From: Alphaproteobacteria bacterium
GTDB taxonomy: Bacteria; Pseudomonadota; Alphaproteobacteria; Micropepsales; Micropepsaceae
Assembly (NCBI GenBank): GCA_017983635.1
Contig: JAGOBA010000006.1
Span: 145,416-209,415, forward strand
Length of the DNA: 64,000 nucleotides
Reading direction: 5' to 3'
Each line of letters begins with the position of its first letter. Position 1 is the stretch's first letter. The position numbers and the translations under genes were made by a program. The notes below the pieces were generated by a model. It was not told where the DNA came from and ran no database searches. It saw only the letters and a list, made by a program, of their open reading frames with translations. Below are positions 55,652 to 64,000 of the stretch, one piece after another.

Positions 55652-56759
55652 TGCCACGGCTATCTTCCCTTGACTGACGGTCCCTTGACGTTGGTCGTTC
55701 ATCGAACAGGTCAAGCGCATCTGGCTCCACATGATGCACCGTGGCTTGCAGTGCTCTAATTTCCTGATCACTCATCGGTTGCGACAGTTGCCGTCCGTTG
55801 TAGGAGAGAACGCGATACACCTTGACATACGCTGGCCGAGAAGCCCCAGCAGGATAAGCCCACTGCACACGCATGTTGTCACGAATGGTGGGCTTGAGGT
55901 CAGTGTCACGGCGTTCCACGCGCAACCAAAAGGCTTCGTCTTCGATTGAGAAAGATACCTCCTGATACTTACCCGTCGCGGCCTGCCAATTCCGCCCGTC
56001 GCGTTTCCAGTTTGGTGAATTGACGACGATATCGATCGTCTCGAAGTTTAAGTCATTGGGCTTGGGCGGTTGGTCTGGCGGAACATCGGGCAATTGCGTG
56101 ATTTGGCGCGGGAAATCACTGCGCTTGAGTTCAAAGATGGGAAATCTGTCGAAGGTGATGCCCTTGACCTCAGGGTTATCGATGCACCCCTTGAAAACTC
56201 GATTACGTGCTTGAAAAGCGGCTCGAAATTTTTCAGGCGTGATGCCGATTGCGCGGAGTTTTTCGACATCAAGCCTGAGAAACTGAAGCAAAATTAGCGC
56301 GATAGCCTCTGACTCGGCATCGTGCCCGATTTCTTCTCCAGTCAAGGTGGCCAATTCAACGCTGGGAGCCGCCGTTACCGCCGATTCCGCCGGGCGCAAT
56401 ACTGGCATTCTGAGTCGTTGACGGATCGACGCGCCAATTTTCTCCGCCCATGCCGCGGGCTCCTCGAATGTAAGGCCCTTGAAGAAGGCTTTTCCGATAT
56501 CGGTTCCCAAAAAAGCGAGTACCGAGCCGCCGACGGTCACGATGATTGCGAGAACCTCCAGAAGACTCCCGTCTTCTGGCGTTTTGACCCGAAGTTCATA
56601 TCGTATCTTGTTGTCGAAAAGCGACCTATTGAAGTCGTCGATAATGTCTTGTGTGGCTCGCGCCGTATCAACGAACTGCGCAAGCGGAATGCTGCCACGC
56701 TCAATGTCGAAGTGATAAATCACTTCCGCAGGCTGTCTGTGAAGCAAGCTTTCACTCAT
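55644..56759 (-). CDS. unknown protein in the restriction-modification operon
   Basis: 371 aa. Residues 10-60 (AEVIYHFDIERGSIPLAQFVDTARATQDIIDDFNRSL) look like an alpha/beta start. A hydrophobic stretch at about 70-97 (VLAIIVTVGGSVLAFLGTDIGKAFFKGL) could be a membrane or buried helix. The C-terminal part is beta-rich with many Pro and Asp (LPDVPPDQPPKPND). Its ATG overlaps the Res stop (ATGA). No characterised family recognised. It could be an effector, a specificity or an inner-membrane partner. Confidence 0.6.
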   Translation of the reverse strand: MSESLLHRQPAEVIYHFDIERGSIPLAQFVDTARATQDIIDDFNRSLFDNKIRYELRVKTPEDGSLLEVLAIIVTVGGSVLAFLGTDIGKAFFKGLTFEEPAAWAEKIGASIRQRLRMPVLRPAESAVTAAPSVELATLTGEEIGHDAESEAIALILLQFLRLDVEKLRAIGITPEKFRAAFQARNRVFKGCIDNPEVKGITFDRFPIFELKRSDFPRQITQLPDVPPDQPPKPNDLNFETIDIVVNSPNWKRDGRNWQAATGKYQEVSFSIEDEAFWLRVERRDTDLKPTIRDNMRVQWAYPAGASRPAYVKVYRVLSYNGRQLSQPMSDQEIRALQATVHHVEPDALDLFDERPTSRDRQSREDSRGND

Positions 56760-59700
56760 GTGTCATCCGCTTCAGCCGGTCTGTGTTCGGCAATATCCGC
56801 CACCGCTCTATCAATCAGCGCTTCAAACTGTTCCTGCATTTCATAGACATCGCCGAACTCGATGAACGCCCAGCGGCCAAAGCTTCCGAGATTGTTGACG
56901 CCTCTGATCCATTGCTGGCGCATGGTTTCGGATTTCAGCTTCACGTTCTCGGCGCGATAGCCCTTCACCTCGACGACGAGAGCCAGCGGGTCGTCGCGGC
57001 CCCGACCATCGTCGATCTGGACGATGAAATCGGGGAAATAATGCCTGGCCGTCGAACCGTCCCGGTACGGTACCTCCAGCCCCAGCCCTTGGTTTTTGAC
57101 GTATGAAATCACACTCGGATGCGCCTCGGCGGCGCGGGCGAACTCGGCCTCCCAGCCGCTATCGGAAACGACATAGTTCACATGACACTTCGCCGGCGAG
57201 GTTGTGTAAAGCTCTTTGCTCGTCATGAAGCCGACATGGCGCGTCGAACCTTTGGGATTGTAGGGATCGAGCACGGCGAGCGTCCGGTTCTGGTCGCCCA
57301 TTTCGTTTTCGATGGCGAGGCGGATGCGCTCGGCGGCCTGCGCGGCGATGGACTTGATGCCGAGCATCCACGGGCCAGTGTCGCCCTTGCAGACGAGATA
57401 GCCTTCGTCGATCCAACGGCGAACAACGCGCTGAATCTGTGGGAACAGATTGAGCTTGGGTTCGCCGTCGCCGTCCCTGAAATAGGAATAGAGCATGTAC
57501 TTAGCGAGCTCGAAGGAAACGGTGCTGGGCCTCATTTCCTTCATTTCGGCGGCGGACAACGTGACTCCTTCGCCGACAATGCCCTCAAGCAAGGTTTGAC
57601 CAGGGCCAACCATCTCCGGCGTAAGAATTAGGCGGTGATCATCGGTGAATTTCGCCCGCAGCTTTTCATCTGGCAGTTCGACGCGATAACCGACAACACG
57701 CGGGAAGACGATTTCCAGCGCCGCACGCTCCTTGACGGCGGCGACGCGCGTCATCTTCTTGGGCGGCTTTGGTGGCGCTACCTGAGGCTTAGCCGTGAAG
57801 TCGAATGGTATGCCCATGATGTCGGCATACTCGACGTTGAAGAGGCCGTGATCGTTCAGATCGTAAGAATAGCGGCGCAAGCCACGCCCAACGACCTGCT
57901 CGCACAAGAGCTGCGTTCCAAAAGCGCGCACGCCCAAAATATGGGTGACAGTGTTTGTGTCCCAACCTTCCGTGAGCATAGCCACGGACACGACGCATCG
58001 CACCTGTTCACCCAGTCTGCCCTTCTTGCCGACAGTATTCATGACCTCACGAAGCAGATCGGCGTCGGACAGATCGCCAACTTCGCCTGCGCCGGAGCGC
58101 TGGGCAATCTCACGCTTGTACTGCTCAATCTCCAGAGCGGCGGCGCGGCGGAAGTCATCGTCCAGCGCCTCTCCGGATTCCAGCTGCTTGCTGTCGATTA
58201 GCAAGGTGTTAGGGCGCGCCAGCCGGTTGCCGTGCTCATCGAAATTGCTGAACAGGCTAAGGTGCCCGTGGTGAACGGTTCTCAGTTCATCCGAACCTTC
58301 TGCGACCGGGCGTTGCCAGCCGGAAATCCACTCATAGACAAGCTTCGATGAAGACGTATTGTTGCAGACGACGATGAAGACGGGCGGCGATTCAATGCCC
58401 GCCAGCCGCCATTTCTCGAAAGTCTCGTCATAGTGGTTGTAGAGCGCGACAAGCGCCGTCTGAAGCTTCGCCGGAAGGGACTGGGGATCAAGCTCGCCTT
58501 GACCTTTGCCGCGCCCCTTCTTCGGCATCTCATCCCGAATATGTTTCCACAGATTGCGGAAGACGGGTGCTTCCTCGTCGGAGATGTAGTTGTCGGCGAC
58601 CGGCACGCGGGGAAGCTTCACGATCCCGCATTCGATGGCATCGATCAGCGAGAAATCGCTGACAGTCCACGGGAAGAGCGTCCCTTCGGCGTAGCCGGAC
58701 CCGCCCAGAAAGAAGGGCGTCGCTGAAAGATCGTAAACGGCTCGCACCCCCAGCTTTCGCTTGAACGCCTCGATGCCGTTGATCCAAAGCCGCGCCGCTT
58801 CGTTTTCCTTCTCGGCTTCCTTTTTGTCGTCGCCTTTGAGGTCGTCGATATCTTCGTTGTCCGGCTTTTCTCGGTAACAGTGGTGCGCCTCGTCGTTGAT
58901 GACGACGATGTTCTTCAGGCCCATCAGCTCCTCGGCGACGCGCCGGACCATCTGGCCTTCAGTCTCCTTGGTTTGAATCGGCTCGTGACGGCCTTGAAGC
59001 AGAGACCGGCCCACCTTGTTGACCTCAAGTTGCTCCTTCAGCGCAAGGCCGTGAAAGTTCGTGATGACGATCTTCGCCTTGTTCACCTCGTCGAGCATGT
59101 CAGCCGGGACCAGCTCGCGGGTGCGGTAGTAGCTCTCAATGTCGCTGGGCATCAGAACCCGCAAGCGGTCCTTGATCGTGATCCCCGGCGCGATAACTAG
59201 GAATCCGCGCGAGAACGCATTGCTCGTCGGGGAACGCACGGCATTGACGGTCTGCCACGCAATCAACATTGCCATCACGGTCGTCTTGCCCGCGCCAGTA
59301 GCCATCTTCATGGCAAGCCGAAGCAGCTCAGGGTTGGCTTGTTCGTTTGCGCCGAGAATATGCTCCCAGATCGGGGCGTACTGTTTGCGCGACTTGGCGA
59401 CCTCCGTCAGCCAAATGATGGTTTCCACGGCCTCGATCTGGCAGAAGAAGGGGCGAAGTCCCTGCAACTCGCGCCAGTGTTTAAGCAGCCGCGCGGTGGC
59501 GGGCGTGACGCCCCATGTGGCGGGCGTCGAGGCGCGCCAAACAGCTAGATGCTTTCTGATCTCGTTGATGATCGGGGTCGGATTGTACTCTTGTTCGTCA
59601 GAGGAAACCCCGTCGTCTTTTTGCAGCCCAAGCTTGCCCTGACGCGCGTCTGACTTCTGCTTTTTCTTTCTCGGCTTGGGTACAGGCGTAATGAACTCGG

Positions 59701-59833
59701 ACCTACGCCGCCCCTCGCGCGGAGGTTCGTTCAGCGGCTGCCCTTCTGCATCCAACGCATGGTGCCGCGATGGCTCCTCGTAGGGAGAGTTGAGAATCGG
59801 GGTTTCAAAGAATGGCGGCTGAAAATCGGTCAT
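56756..59833 (-). CDS. Res-type DEAD/DEAH helicase with C-terminal PD-(D/E)XK nuclease
   Basis: 1025 aa from ATG 59833 (MTDFQPPFFETPILNSPYEE). Walker A MATGAGKTT at 178-186; DEAH at 314-317 (NDEAHHCY); later helicase motifs LSATPF and VVGRGLRR. The C-terminal nuclease site is Asp935 (FPDFIVQID), Glu955 and Lys957 (VEVKG). This is the architecture of type III restriction subunits and resembles large proteins annotated BPTD_3080-family restriction endonuclease (recollection). It likely translocates on DNA and cuts unmodified sites together with the Mod-like enzyme. It heads the minus-strand operon. Confidence 0.9.
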   Translation of the reverse strand: MTDFQPPFFETPILNSPYEEPSRHHALDAEGQPLNEPPREGRRRSEFITPVPKPRKKKQKSDARQGKLGLQKDDGVSSDEQEYNPTPIINEIRKHLAVWRASTPATWGVTPATARLLKHWRELQGLRPFFCQIEAVETIIWLTEVAKSRKQYAPIWEHILGANEQANPELLRLAMKMATGAGKTTVMAMLIAWQTVNAVRSPTSNAFSRGFLVIAPGITIKDRLRVLMPSDIESYYRTRELVPADMLDEVNKAKIVITNFHGLALKEQLEVNKVGRSLLQGRHEPIQTKETEGQMVRRVAEELMGLKNIVVINDEAHHCYREKPDNEDIDDLKGDDKKEAEKENEAARLWINGIEAFKRKLGVRAVYDLSATPFFLGGSGYAEGTLFPWTVSDFSLIDAIECGIVKLPRVPVADNYISDEEAPVFRNLWKHIRDEMPKKGRGKGQGELDPQSLPAKLQTALVALYNHYDETFEKWRLAGIESPPVFIVVCNNTSSSKLVYEWISGWQRPVAEGSDELRTVHHGHLSLFSNFDEHGNRLARPNTLLIDSKQLESGEALDDDFRRAAALEIEQYKREIAQRSGAGEVGDLSDADLLREVMNTVGKKGRLGEQVRCVVSVAMLTEGWDTNTVTHILGVRAFGTQLLCEQVVGRGLRRYSYDLNDHGLFNVEYADIMGIPFDFTAKPQVAPPKPPKKMTRVAAVKERAALEIVFPRVVGYRVELPDEKLRAKFTDDHRLILTPEMVGPGQTLLEGIVGEGVTLSAAEMKEMRPSTVSFELAKYMLYSYFRDGDGEPKLNLFPQIQRVVRRWIDEGYLVCKGDTGPWMLGIKSIAAQAAERIRLAIENEMGDQNRTLAVLDPYNPKGSTRHVGFMTSKELYTTSPAKCHVNYVVSDSGWEAEFARAAEAHPSVISYVKNQGLGLEVPYRDGSTARHYFPDFIVQIDDGRGRDDPLALVVEVKGYRAENVKLKSETMRQQWIRGVNNLGSFGRWAFIEFGDVYEMQEQFEALIDRAVADIAEHRPAEADDT

Positions 59834-60164
59834 CAAGTCGCCCAAAATCCCTTCCCGATTGTTGCAAGGTCTCTGGCCATCGTCGTCCAGTATCGTGCGA
59901 AGCAGTCCGAGCGCGACTGTCGCCGAACCATGCGGGCGGTGGCAAGCCTTTGCGCTCCGGCAGCGGCTGCCATTCACAACTGGTTGGAGAAAAATGGGAT
60001 TTGAGGAGAGCAGGACTTAGCGCCGATCTTGGCGGCTCATCCAATTCTTCACTTACGCTGAGTGTTTTATCCGCCGGATTGTCTGCTGGCGCAAAAAGAG
60101 TTCTTGCGCCAATCGATGAAATTAGAGGGCATACTCGGATAAGCAAGAGAGGCGCTGTCGATCC
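59834..60164. promoter_or_regulatory. 331-bp divergent intergenic region (Res operon / HEPN gene)
   Basis: The Res and HEPN-like genes start at its two ends and face away from each other. The frames that cross it have no convincing start or homology, although the Res frame is open to 59977. The region presumably carries both promoters. I see no clean palindrome or consensus boxes. Confidence 0.45.
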
Positions 60165-60809
60165 ATGACCAGCACACCGGAAAGTATCCACAACCTCGAT
60201 GAGGCGAAGGTGCTCGGGTACTTTGAAAGTATGCGCTCAGTTTTCCTCGTGAAGATGGCAACAGCCGCGCTACTGTCCGACAAGACGAAGCCCAATAACC
60301 AGATATTTAGGCAACTGCTCGCGTCGGCGGGAGAGGAGATCGGTGTTTGGGCGGAAGACCCTTTGACACCCATAGCCCTCAAACGCGGCAACGAAGAGGT
60401 GCATCTAAATCTCTTCGAAGACGCGGTCAGCGGTTTGATGTTGTCGGCGTGGTCGATTTTCGAGCAGGTGATTAAGGACCTGGCTCACCCGAATTATGCA
60501 GGTGATCTCGAAAAATATAGTGTTGAATTTGAGAGGCGCATGTTCGGCTTCACACACGCTGAAAAGGATGACATTGCGTTTTTCTACTATCTCAGAAATT
60601 GCATCGCGCACTACAACGGGGCCTACAATGCGTACAAATCGATCGATCACACATATTTGGGACACCAGTTCAAATCCGTGGGGCATGAGGGCAATCAGAT
60701 CGACATCGATCCGAAACTGCTCCCCAGCATCTGCCGCGATCTCGAGCGATACACCCTCAGGGCTTGGAATGCTGTGAAGTCGCCAGCTCCAGGGTCAACG
60801 GGGCCTTAG
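60165..60809 (+). CDS. HEPN-like protein
   Basis: 214 aa, strongly helical. The motif FFYYLRNCIAHYNGAYN contains R144-N-X3-H149, the catalytic pattern of HEPN ribonucleases. The region LFEDAVSGLMLSAWSIFEQVIKDL is the preceding long helix. HEPN proteins are frequent RNase effectors in toxin-antitoxin, CRISPR and abortive-infection systems. It is divergent from the restriction operon, with no visible MNT or other antitoxin partner nearby. An RNase role is inference. Confidence 0.72.
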   Translation: MTSTPESIHNLDEAKVLGYFESMRSVFLVKMATAALLSDKTKPNNQIFRQLLASAGEEIGVWAEDPLTPIALKRGNEEVHLNLFEDAVSGLMLSAWSIFEQVIKDLAHPNYAGDLEKYSVEFERRMFGFTHAEKDDIAFFYYLRNCIAHYNGAYNAYKSIDHTYLGHQFKSVGHEGNQIDIDPKLLPSICRDLERYTLRAWNAVKSPAPGSTGP

Positions 60810-60968
60810 TCCAAAGGACTATTAATTCAGCCGCTTCGGGTGACCCTTTGATGCAGCGAGCGCGGCAAGTGCAAGTTCGCCCCGGCGTGCATCGCCGTTG
60901 TTTGGATCGGCCAGCCAAAGTTTTAGGGATGAGATTTTCGTGCGTCTGGTGTTCGCGTAGCAGCTTAC

Positions 60969-61190
60969 TCATCGTTGCCAGCCGCTCCAGAGCTGCTCAT
61001 GATGCCAGCGGCGGATGCAGTTGAGGATGATCGGCATGTCGATCCGGTCCAGCGTACCCGCGTCAATGTCTCCTTGCACTTTCTCGACAAAGGCGTCCAA
61101 CGAGCCGTAAGCGATCTCGATGGGCGAGCGCGATGTAACGCGCGTCTCCAAACGTCGCATTCGCTTTAGCAGACCGCGAACGCCCGGCAT
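60969..61190 (-). CDS. small phage/ICE-type hypothetical protein
   Basis: 73 aa. MPGVRGLLKRMRRLETRVTSRSPIEIAYGSLDAFVEKV then IDMPIILNCIRRWHHEQLWSGWQR. The basic N-terminal helix and Trp-rich end match small proteins near DUF5681 genes in alphaproteobacteria. It is the third gene of a minus-strand trio. Likely part of a mobile-element module. Function unknown. Confidence 0.6.
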   Translation of the reverse strand: MPGVRGLLKRMRRLETRVTSRSPIEIAYGSLDAFVEKVQGDIDAGTLDRIDMPIILNCIRRWHHEQLWSGWQR

Positions 61191-61220
61191 GTGGTCAGCC
61201 CTGCTTGAGGTGCGCGCTGT

Positions 61221-61646
61221 TCATCGGAGCGCGCCTAGCTTGACAAGCACGTCAAAGGCATCGGCGCGCACTTCAGCGTCATCGCAATCGCGCATTACCT
61301 CAGCCATCGCCCGAACGGCATCGGCGCGCAGTGCGCCCCGCTCTTGGTCGGTCATCGCGGCAAGTGCGCGCTCAAACCGTTCGCGGTTCCTTTCCACAAA
61401 TTCTTGCATCGTGATCGGGACGACCTCAATAGGCCACGCCATTTGATCCGCGATGCCAACAGCCCAATCGGCCGTCGCCTGGTACCTGTCGATGGTCTGC
61501 GTCATGAGCAGATACCGCCCATCCGGTCCGTTTAGATACGTCTCAATAAACGAGTCCTGTGGCAGCGGTTCGTAGGCGCACACGAAATTGATTGGGAGTG
61601 CGTGAGTGCCGCCAACGTTCCGCTTCCTGGTCTTGATAACGCTCAT
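61221..61646 (-). CDS. hypothetical protein of the DUF5681 cluster
   Basis: 141 aa from ATG 61646, overlapping the DUF5681 stop (ATGA). MSVIKTRKRNVGGTHALPINFVCAYEPLPQDSFI is followed by a helical C-terminal part with many acidic residues (RADAVRAMAEVMRDCDDAEVRADAFDVL). It is cotranscribed with its neighbours. No recognised domain. Probably a phage- or ICE-derived accessory gene. Confidence 0.6.
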   Translation of the reverse strand: MSVIKTRKRNVGGTHALPINFVCAYEPLPQDSFIETYLNGPDGRYLLMTQTIDRYQATADWAVGIADQMAWPIEVVPITMQEFVERNRERFERALAAMTDQERGALRADAVRAMAEVMRDCDDAEVRADAFDVLVKLGALR

Positions 61647-62080
61647 GATGCCTTCGCCTCCAAAACGATGAGCCGTTGTTCCAACTCTTCGACGGCTTTG
61701 ATGCCCGCGACTGACTGAATGCATCCGATGAGGATTCTGCCGGTCTCCGCATCGACCTTGCCGTCAGCCACCGCCGCCAGAATTTGCCCAGCCTGCTCTG
61801 ACAGCGGCACATCGCTGCTCAACTCAAACTGAACGCGTTCCGCTTGCGCCTTGATGGGCGGTGCAATGCGCGCAAGGGCAATGTTCGCCGCTTGCATGTC
61901 CCCTTCGAGCGCCTTGCCGATAACGACTTTGACGATGGCCACACCGTCATCCGCGAACGCGTTCTGAAGCTTCTGGCGTTTGTCCACGATGCCCTTCGGT
62001 CTGCCAGAAGGATTTGGAGAGGGCATCCCCGGCGCCCAACGTCCGCCCTTCGAACTCTCTGGTTGATCAACGTCCGTCAT
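61643..62080 (-). CDS. DUF5681-domain protein
   Basis: 145 aa. The N-terminal GGRWAPGMPSPNPSGRPKGI is the DUF5681 signature, a short Gly/Pro/Arg-rich motif seen in phage and integrative-element proteins, often near small-terminase genes. The rest is helical (AVEELEQRLIVLEAKA). It is the first gene of a trio running toward the HEPN-like gene. It supports a mobile-element origin for this part of the window. Confidence 0.8.
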   Translation of the reverse strand: MTDVDQPESSKGGRWAPGMPSPNPSGRPKGIVDKRQKLQNAFADDGVAIVKVVIGKALEGDMQAANIALARIAPPIKAQAERVQFELSSDVPLSEQAGQILAAVADGKVDAETGRILIGCIQSVAGIKAVEELEQRLIVLEAKAS

Positions 62081-62379
62081 ATTGTGTCCTATGATCCAAT
62101 CAGCTTCCGATCAGCCGCCCCCGAGCCCCGGGAGACCGGTAGGCGGGAGGTGCGGGTGATGGCCCCGATAATGGCCGACCAACTTTTTTCATCTGGGGGC
62201 TCTCATATTCATTTTAATCGTGTCCCCGAAAGTGCGGCGCGTTGGATGTGCGCGCACGTTACGCGTGACGCAAAAAGGTCCGCAATGAAAAACAGCAAAG
62301 AGCACGCAAATATCAGTTGCGCCGCTCCGATGATGAATCATAGTTGCTTGCTCCTCTGTTCAAACTGAGGAGAACGAAG

Positions 62380-62769
62380 ATGGGTAAATCGAAGAAGTCC
62401 GCTCGCAAGGCGAAGATTGAAAATCACGAGCATCACGAAAACCACCCAATCAACGACGATGATGTAGCCGCTAACGCGGAAGTGTCTGTTGGACAAAACA
62501 CAAACGCTGACGCCGCGCCCGTTGTAACCGCACGGAAGTCGACGAAGGACGCTGCGCCCAAGGTACCGCGCGAGGAACGCAATGGCGTGAAGCGTCCCAG
62601 GCCCGGCAAGTGCCTTGAGGTGTGGGAATACCTAGATCAACACGGCGACATGAAGGCGAATGACTTGAAGCCAGTCGCCGTTGAAAAAGGTTGGAATTCG
62701 AATAACGCGAGTATCGAACTGTATCAGTGGCGAAAGTTCAACGGTATCGCGCGCACTGCGCCGAAGTAA
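62380..62769 (+). CDS. hypothetical basic protein
   Basis: 129 aa from ATG 62380, with GAGGAGA 6 nt upstream. The N-terminal half is Lys/His/Asn-rich and disordered (MGKSKKSARKAKIENHEHHE). Residues about 80-125 (RPGKCLEVWEYLDQHGDMKANDLKPVAVEKGWN) look like a small winged-helix or similar fold, probably DNA-binding. Followed by a good terminator, so a single-gene unit. A nucleoid or regulatory role is a guess. No family recognised. Confidence 0.65.
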   Translation: MGKSKKSARKAKIENHEHHENHPINDDDVAANAEVSVGQNTNADAAPVVTARKSTKDAAPKVPREERNGVKRPRPGKCLEVWEYLDQHGDMKANDLKPVAVEKGWNSNNASIELYQWRKFNGIARTAPK

Positions 62770-62795
62770 CAACCACCACAGCAAAGACTGCAAAG

Positions 62796-62819
62796 CGCTC
62801 CCACACCGGGGGCGTTTTT
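62796..62819 (+). terminator. Rho-independent terminator
   Basis: CGCTCCC and GGGGGCG pair over 7 bp (one G-U) around ACACC, followed by TTTTT. It sits 26 bp after the basic-protein stop on the same strand. Confidence 0.75.
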
Positions 62820-63148
62820 CGTATGCGTGGGGCCACTGTGGGCCGCGCGCAGCCTGTATCAACTTGTTTTCGGTGTTGGGGTGCTATTGGCAGCTTGTGC
62901 CGGTGCACGCGCGAGCTCGGAATTTTAGCCAGCGTAGCCGTAACCGCCGGACTCGGGTCGCGGTTGTGGACATTGTGGTGCCCTGAGATTGCCGTAATTG
63001 TGCGTTGGATTGCTTTGTGTTGAGTTGAAAAGGGGGCGCCTGCCAACTCAATGGTCCTTGCGAGTGCTCGCTCACAAACTAAAGCGCAGACGAACGCTTC
63101 GGTTTGTCAAATTGGTACCCTGTCGCTCTGAATTGTAGGAGTTGGTCA
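62820..63148. other. 329-bp gap without a supported gene
   Basis: One frame from 62824 gives a Cys-rich, hydrophobic 66-aa string, but start context and homology are poor. The region must hold the promoter of the gene at 63149, which has a good AGGAG site (63137-63141). Nothing else recognised. Confidence 0.45.
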
Positions 63149-63889
63149 ATGGATGATGTGATCAGCCAAGCTATGCCGCTGGTTGTGCCATTCGTGCAAG
63201 CGATAGCCATCGTCGGGATTCTTTGGGCACTTGCAGGTGTTGGCCATTTTTTTTCAAATCTCGGCGATACTTTAATAACAAGTCTCTTTTTGATTGGAAG
63301 CCGGGTGCGGGCGCTGTTTCGCCTGGCCACGCCAGTGATGATCGCGTTGGTTGTAATCATCGGAGCCTCCGAAATTCCAAGAGTCGTAAAGAGTTCCTTG
63401 CTCGTGGAAGGCCGCCCAAAATCCCCAGGTGGGGTTCGCAATGAGATTGTCGATGCAGTTCTTCAGATAACTGAGCAGATTCCGCAGCGGCCATTTTATG
63501 CAACGGGATCAAATTTGTTCGCGCCGCCTGAGTTTTTCTTGAAACAGACCGACGTGATTGCAGGTGTGTTGAAATCAGATCCCGACTGTTTGGCGCGACA
63601 ATCCGCGCATCGCGTTGACATACCCTGGATCAAGTTCAGAGCGTTGGAAGCAGACGCTCTCGCGGCGGCTGAAAGGATGGTGAGAACGCATGCTGATTTG
63701 ACAGGTCGAATTGGAGAGAATTCCAACAGCTTGAGGGCGTGGTTACACACCAAAGCTGAGCTCGCGAACGCTGCGGAGCAGCCAAAGACGACCAAACAAA
63801 TTCTGGACTTTTGGCGAAACCAGTTTCCTTTCGGCGGAACCTACGCGCGCCATGCCCTGCGAAGTTTAGCACGAGTGACCTGCCCCTGA
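63149..63889 (+). pseudogene. membrane-anchored protein truncated by an insertion sequence
   Basis: 246 codons from ATG 63149 (MDDVISQAMPLVVPFVQAIA). Two hydrophobic segments (about 8-32 and 52-72) are followed by a soluble helical part with HADLTGRIGENSNSLRAW. The stop codon lies inside the left end of the IS3-type element: the last residues VTCP come from TGACCTGCCCC. The original C-terminus is therefore missing. Family not recognised; whether the shortened product works is unknown. Confidence 0.65.
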
Positions 63890-64000
63890 GAATTTCCTCC
63901 AGAAGGAATTAGAGTCCGGCCCGATGGAAGGACGGACGAATGAAGCGGAAGCGGTTCACGGAAGAGCAGATCATCGGGATTTTGCGTGAGGGGGAGGCCG
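63876..64000 (+). mobile_element. left end of an IS3-family insertion sequence (partial)
   Basis: The likely terminal inverted repeat starts TGACCTGCCCCTGAG at 63876. A transposase OrfA frame begins 64 bp later. The element runs off the window, so its right end and target duplication cannot be seen. Confidence 0.75.
63940..64000 (+). CDS. IS3-family transposase OrfA, 5' part only
   Basis: Twenty codons are visible: MKRKRFTEEQIIGILREGEA, the typical helix-turn-helix opening of IS3-type OrfA that binds the element ends. GGACGGA lies a few bases upstream. The gene continues past the window edge. Confidence 0.85.
   Translation, partial: MKRKRFTEEQIIGILREGEA

Noticed and set aside
48617..62080. 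A complete prophage
   Set aside because: DUF5681 and small phage-like genes occur, but no capsid, tail, portal, terminase large subunit or lysis genes are in the window.
62824..63023. 66-aa Cys-rich hydrophobic ORF
   Set aside because: No ribosome-binding site at a good distance, erratic composition and no recognisable family; probably a chance frame.

Overview
The window looks like a stretch of a high-GC alphaproteobacterial chromosome. Pointers are a Usg protein, an alphaproteobacterial-type acetolactate synthase (ilvBH apart from ilvC and leuA), a Nudix/winged-helix NAD-regulator-like protein, a 374-aa KAS III variant and many ATGA/GTGA/TGATG gene overlaps. The genus cannot be fixed from the sequence; a soil or freshwater Rhizobiales/Micropepsales-like lineage is only a guess.

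0-30 kb is mostly housekeeping and small-molecule genes. It holds a Nudix-like regulator, phosphatase and HD-hydrolase cluster, a universal stress protein, a Baeyer-Villiger-type monooxygenase behind a perfect palindrome, a SulP transporter without STAS domain, assorted acetyltransferases and secreted proteins, KAS III, an overlapping queC-queE-queD-queF operon, tag, ygfZ, a dihydroorotase-like gene, usg, an acrylyl-CoA-reductase-like MDR, lysE, a VOC-GNAT fusion, a nitronate monooxygenase, a band-7 protein, an Hsp70-like protein, serB and miaA. Four toxin-antitoxin loci are scattered here. Two look intact (Phd/PemK-like at 24.3 kb, VapBC at 30 kb) and two keep the antitoxin beside a wrecked toxin (ParDE at 5.6 kb, VapBC at 9 kb).

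30-46 kb carries branched-chain amino acid and cell-shape genes. ilvB-ilvH sits behind a readable leader peptide (run V-L-V-I) and a terminator hairpin, a classical attenuator layout. It is followed by ilvC, a GFA-family gene, purT and leuA. leuA is preceded by a second candidate leader peptide ending in a run of leucine codons that overlaps a long-range stem. mreB-mreC-mreD-mrdA-rodA follow and end at a 240-bp inverted-repeat element.

At 47.9 kb there is a tRNA-Lys(CTT) gene, and the character changes after it: hypothetical genes, phage/ICE-type small genes (DUF5681), lower GC by eye, and an IS3-family element entering at the right edge that has cut off the gene before it. This fits a genomic island anchored at the tRNA. 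No integrase or far attachment site lies in the window. The centre of the island is a tightly overlapping minus-strand operon (59.8 to 49.4 kb): a Res-type helicase-nuclease, a 371-aa unknown, a 29-codon coupling ORF, a 980-aa beta-class adenine methyltransferase, a 112-aa unknown, a UvrD-type helicase carrying an N-terminal RelE-like toxin fold, a 56-aa TTG-start protein and a PD-(D/E)XK-like protein. A HEPN-like gene is transcribed divergently from it. It reads as a type III-like restriction-modification system expanded with extra nuclease, helicase and toxin parts, and is the best candidate for an undescribed defence system here.
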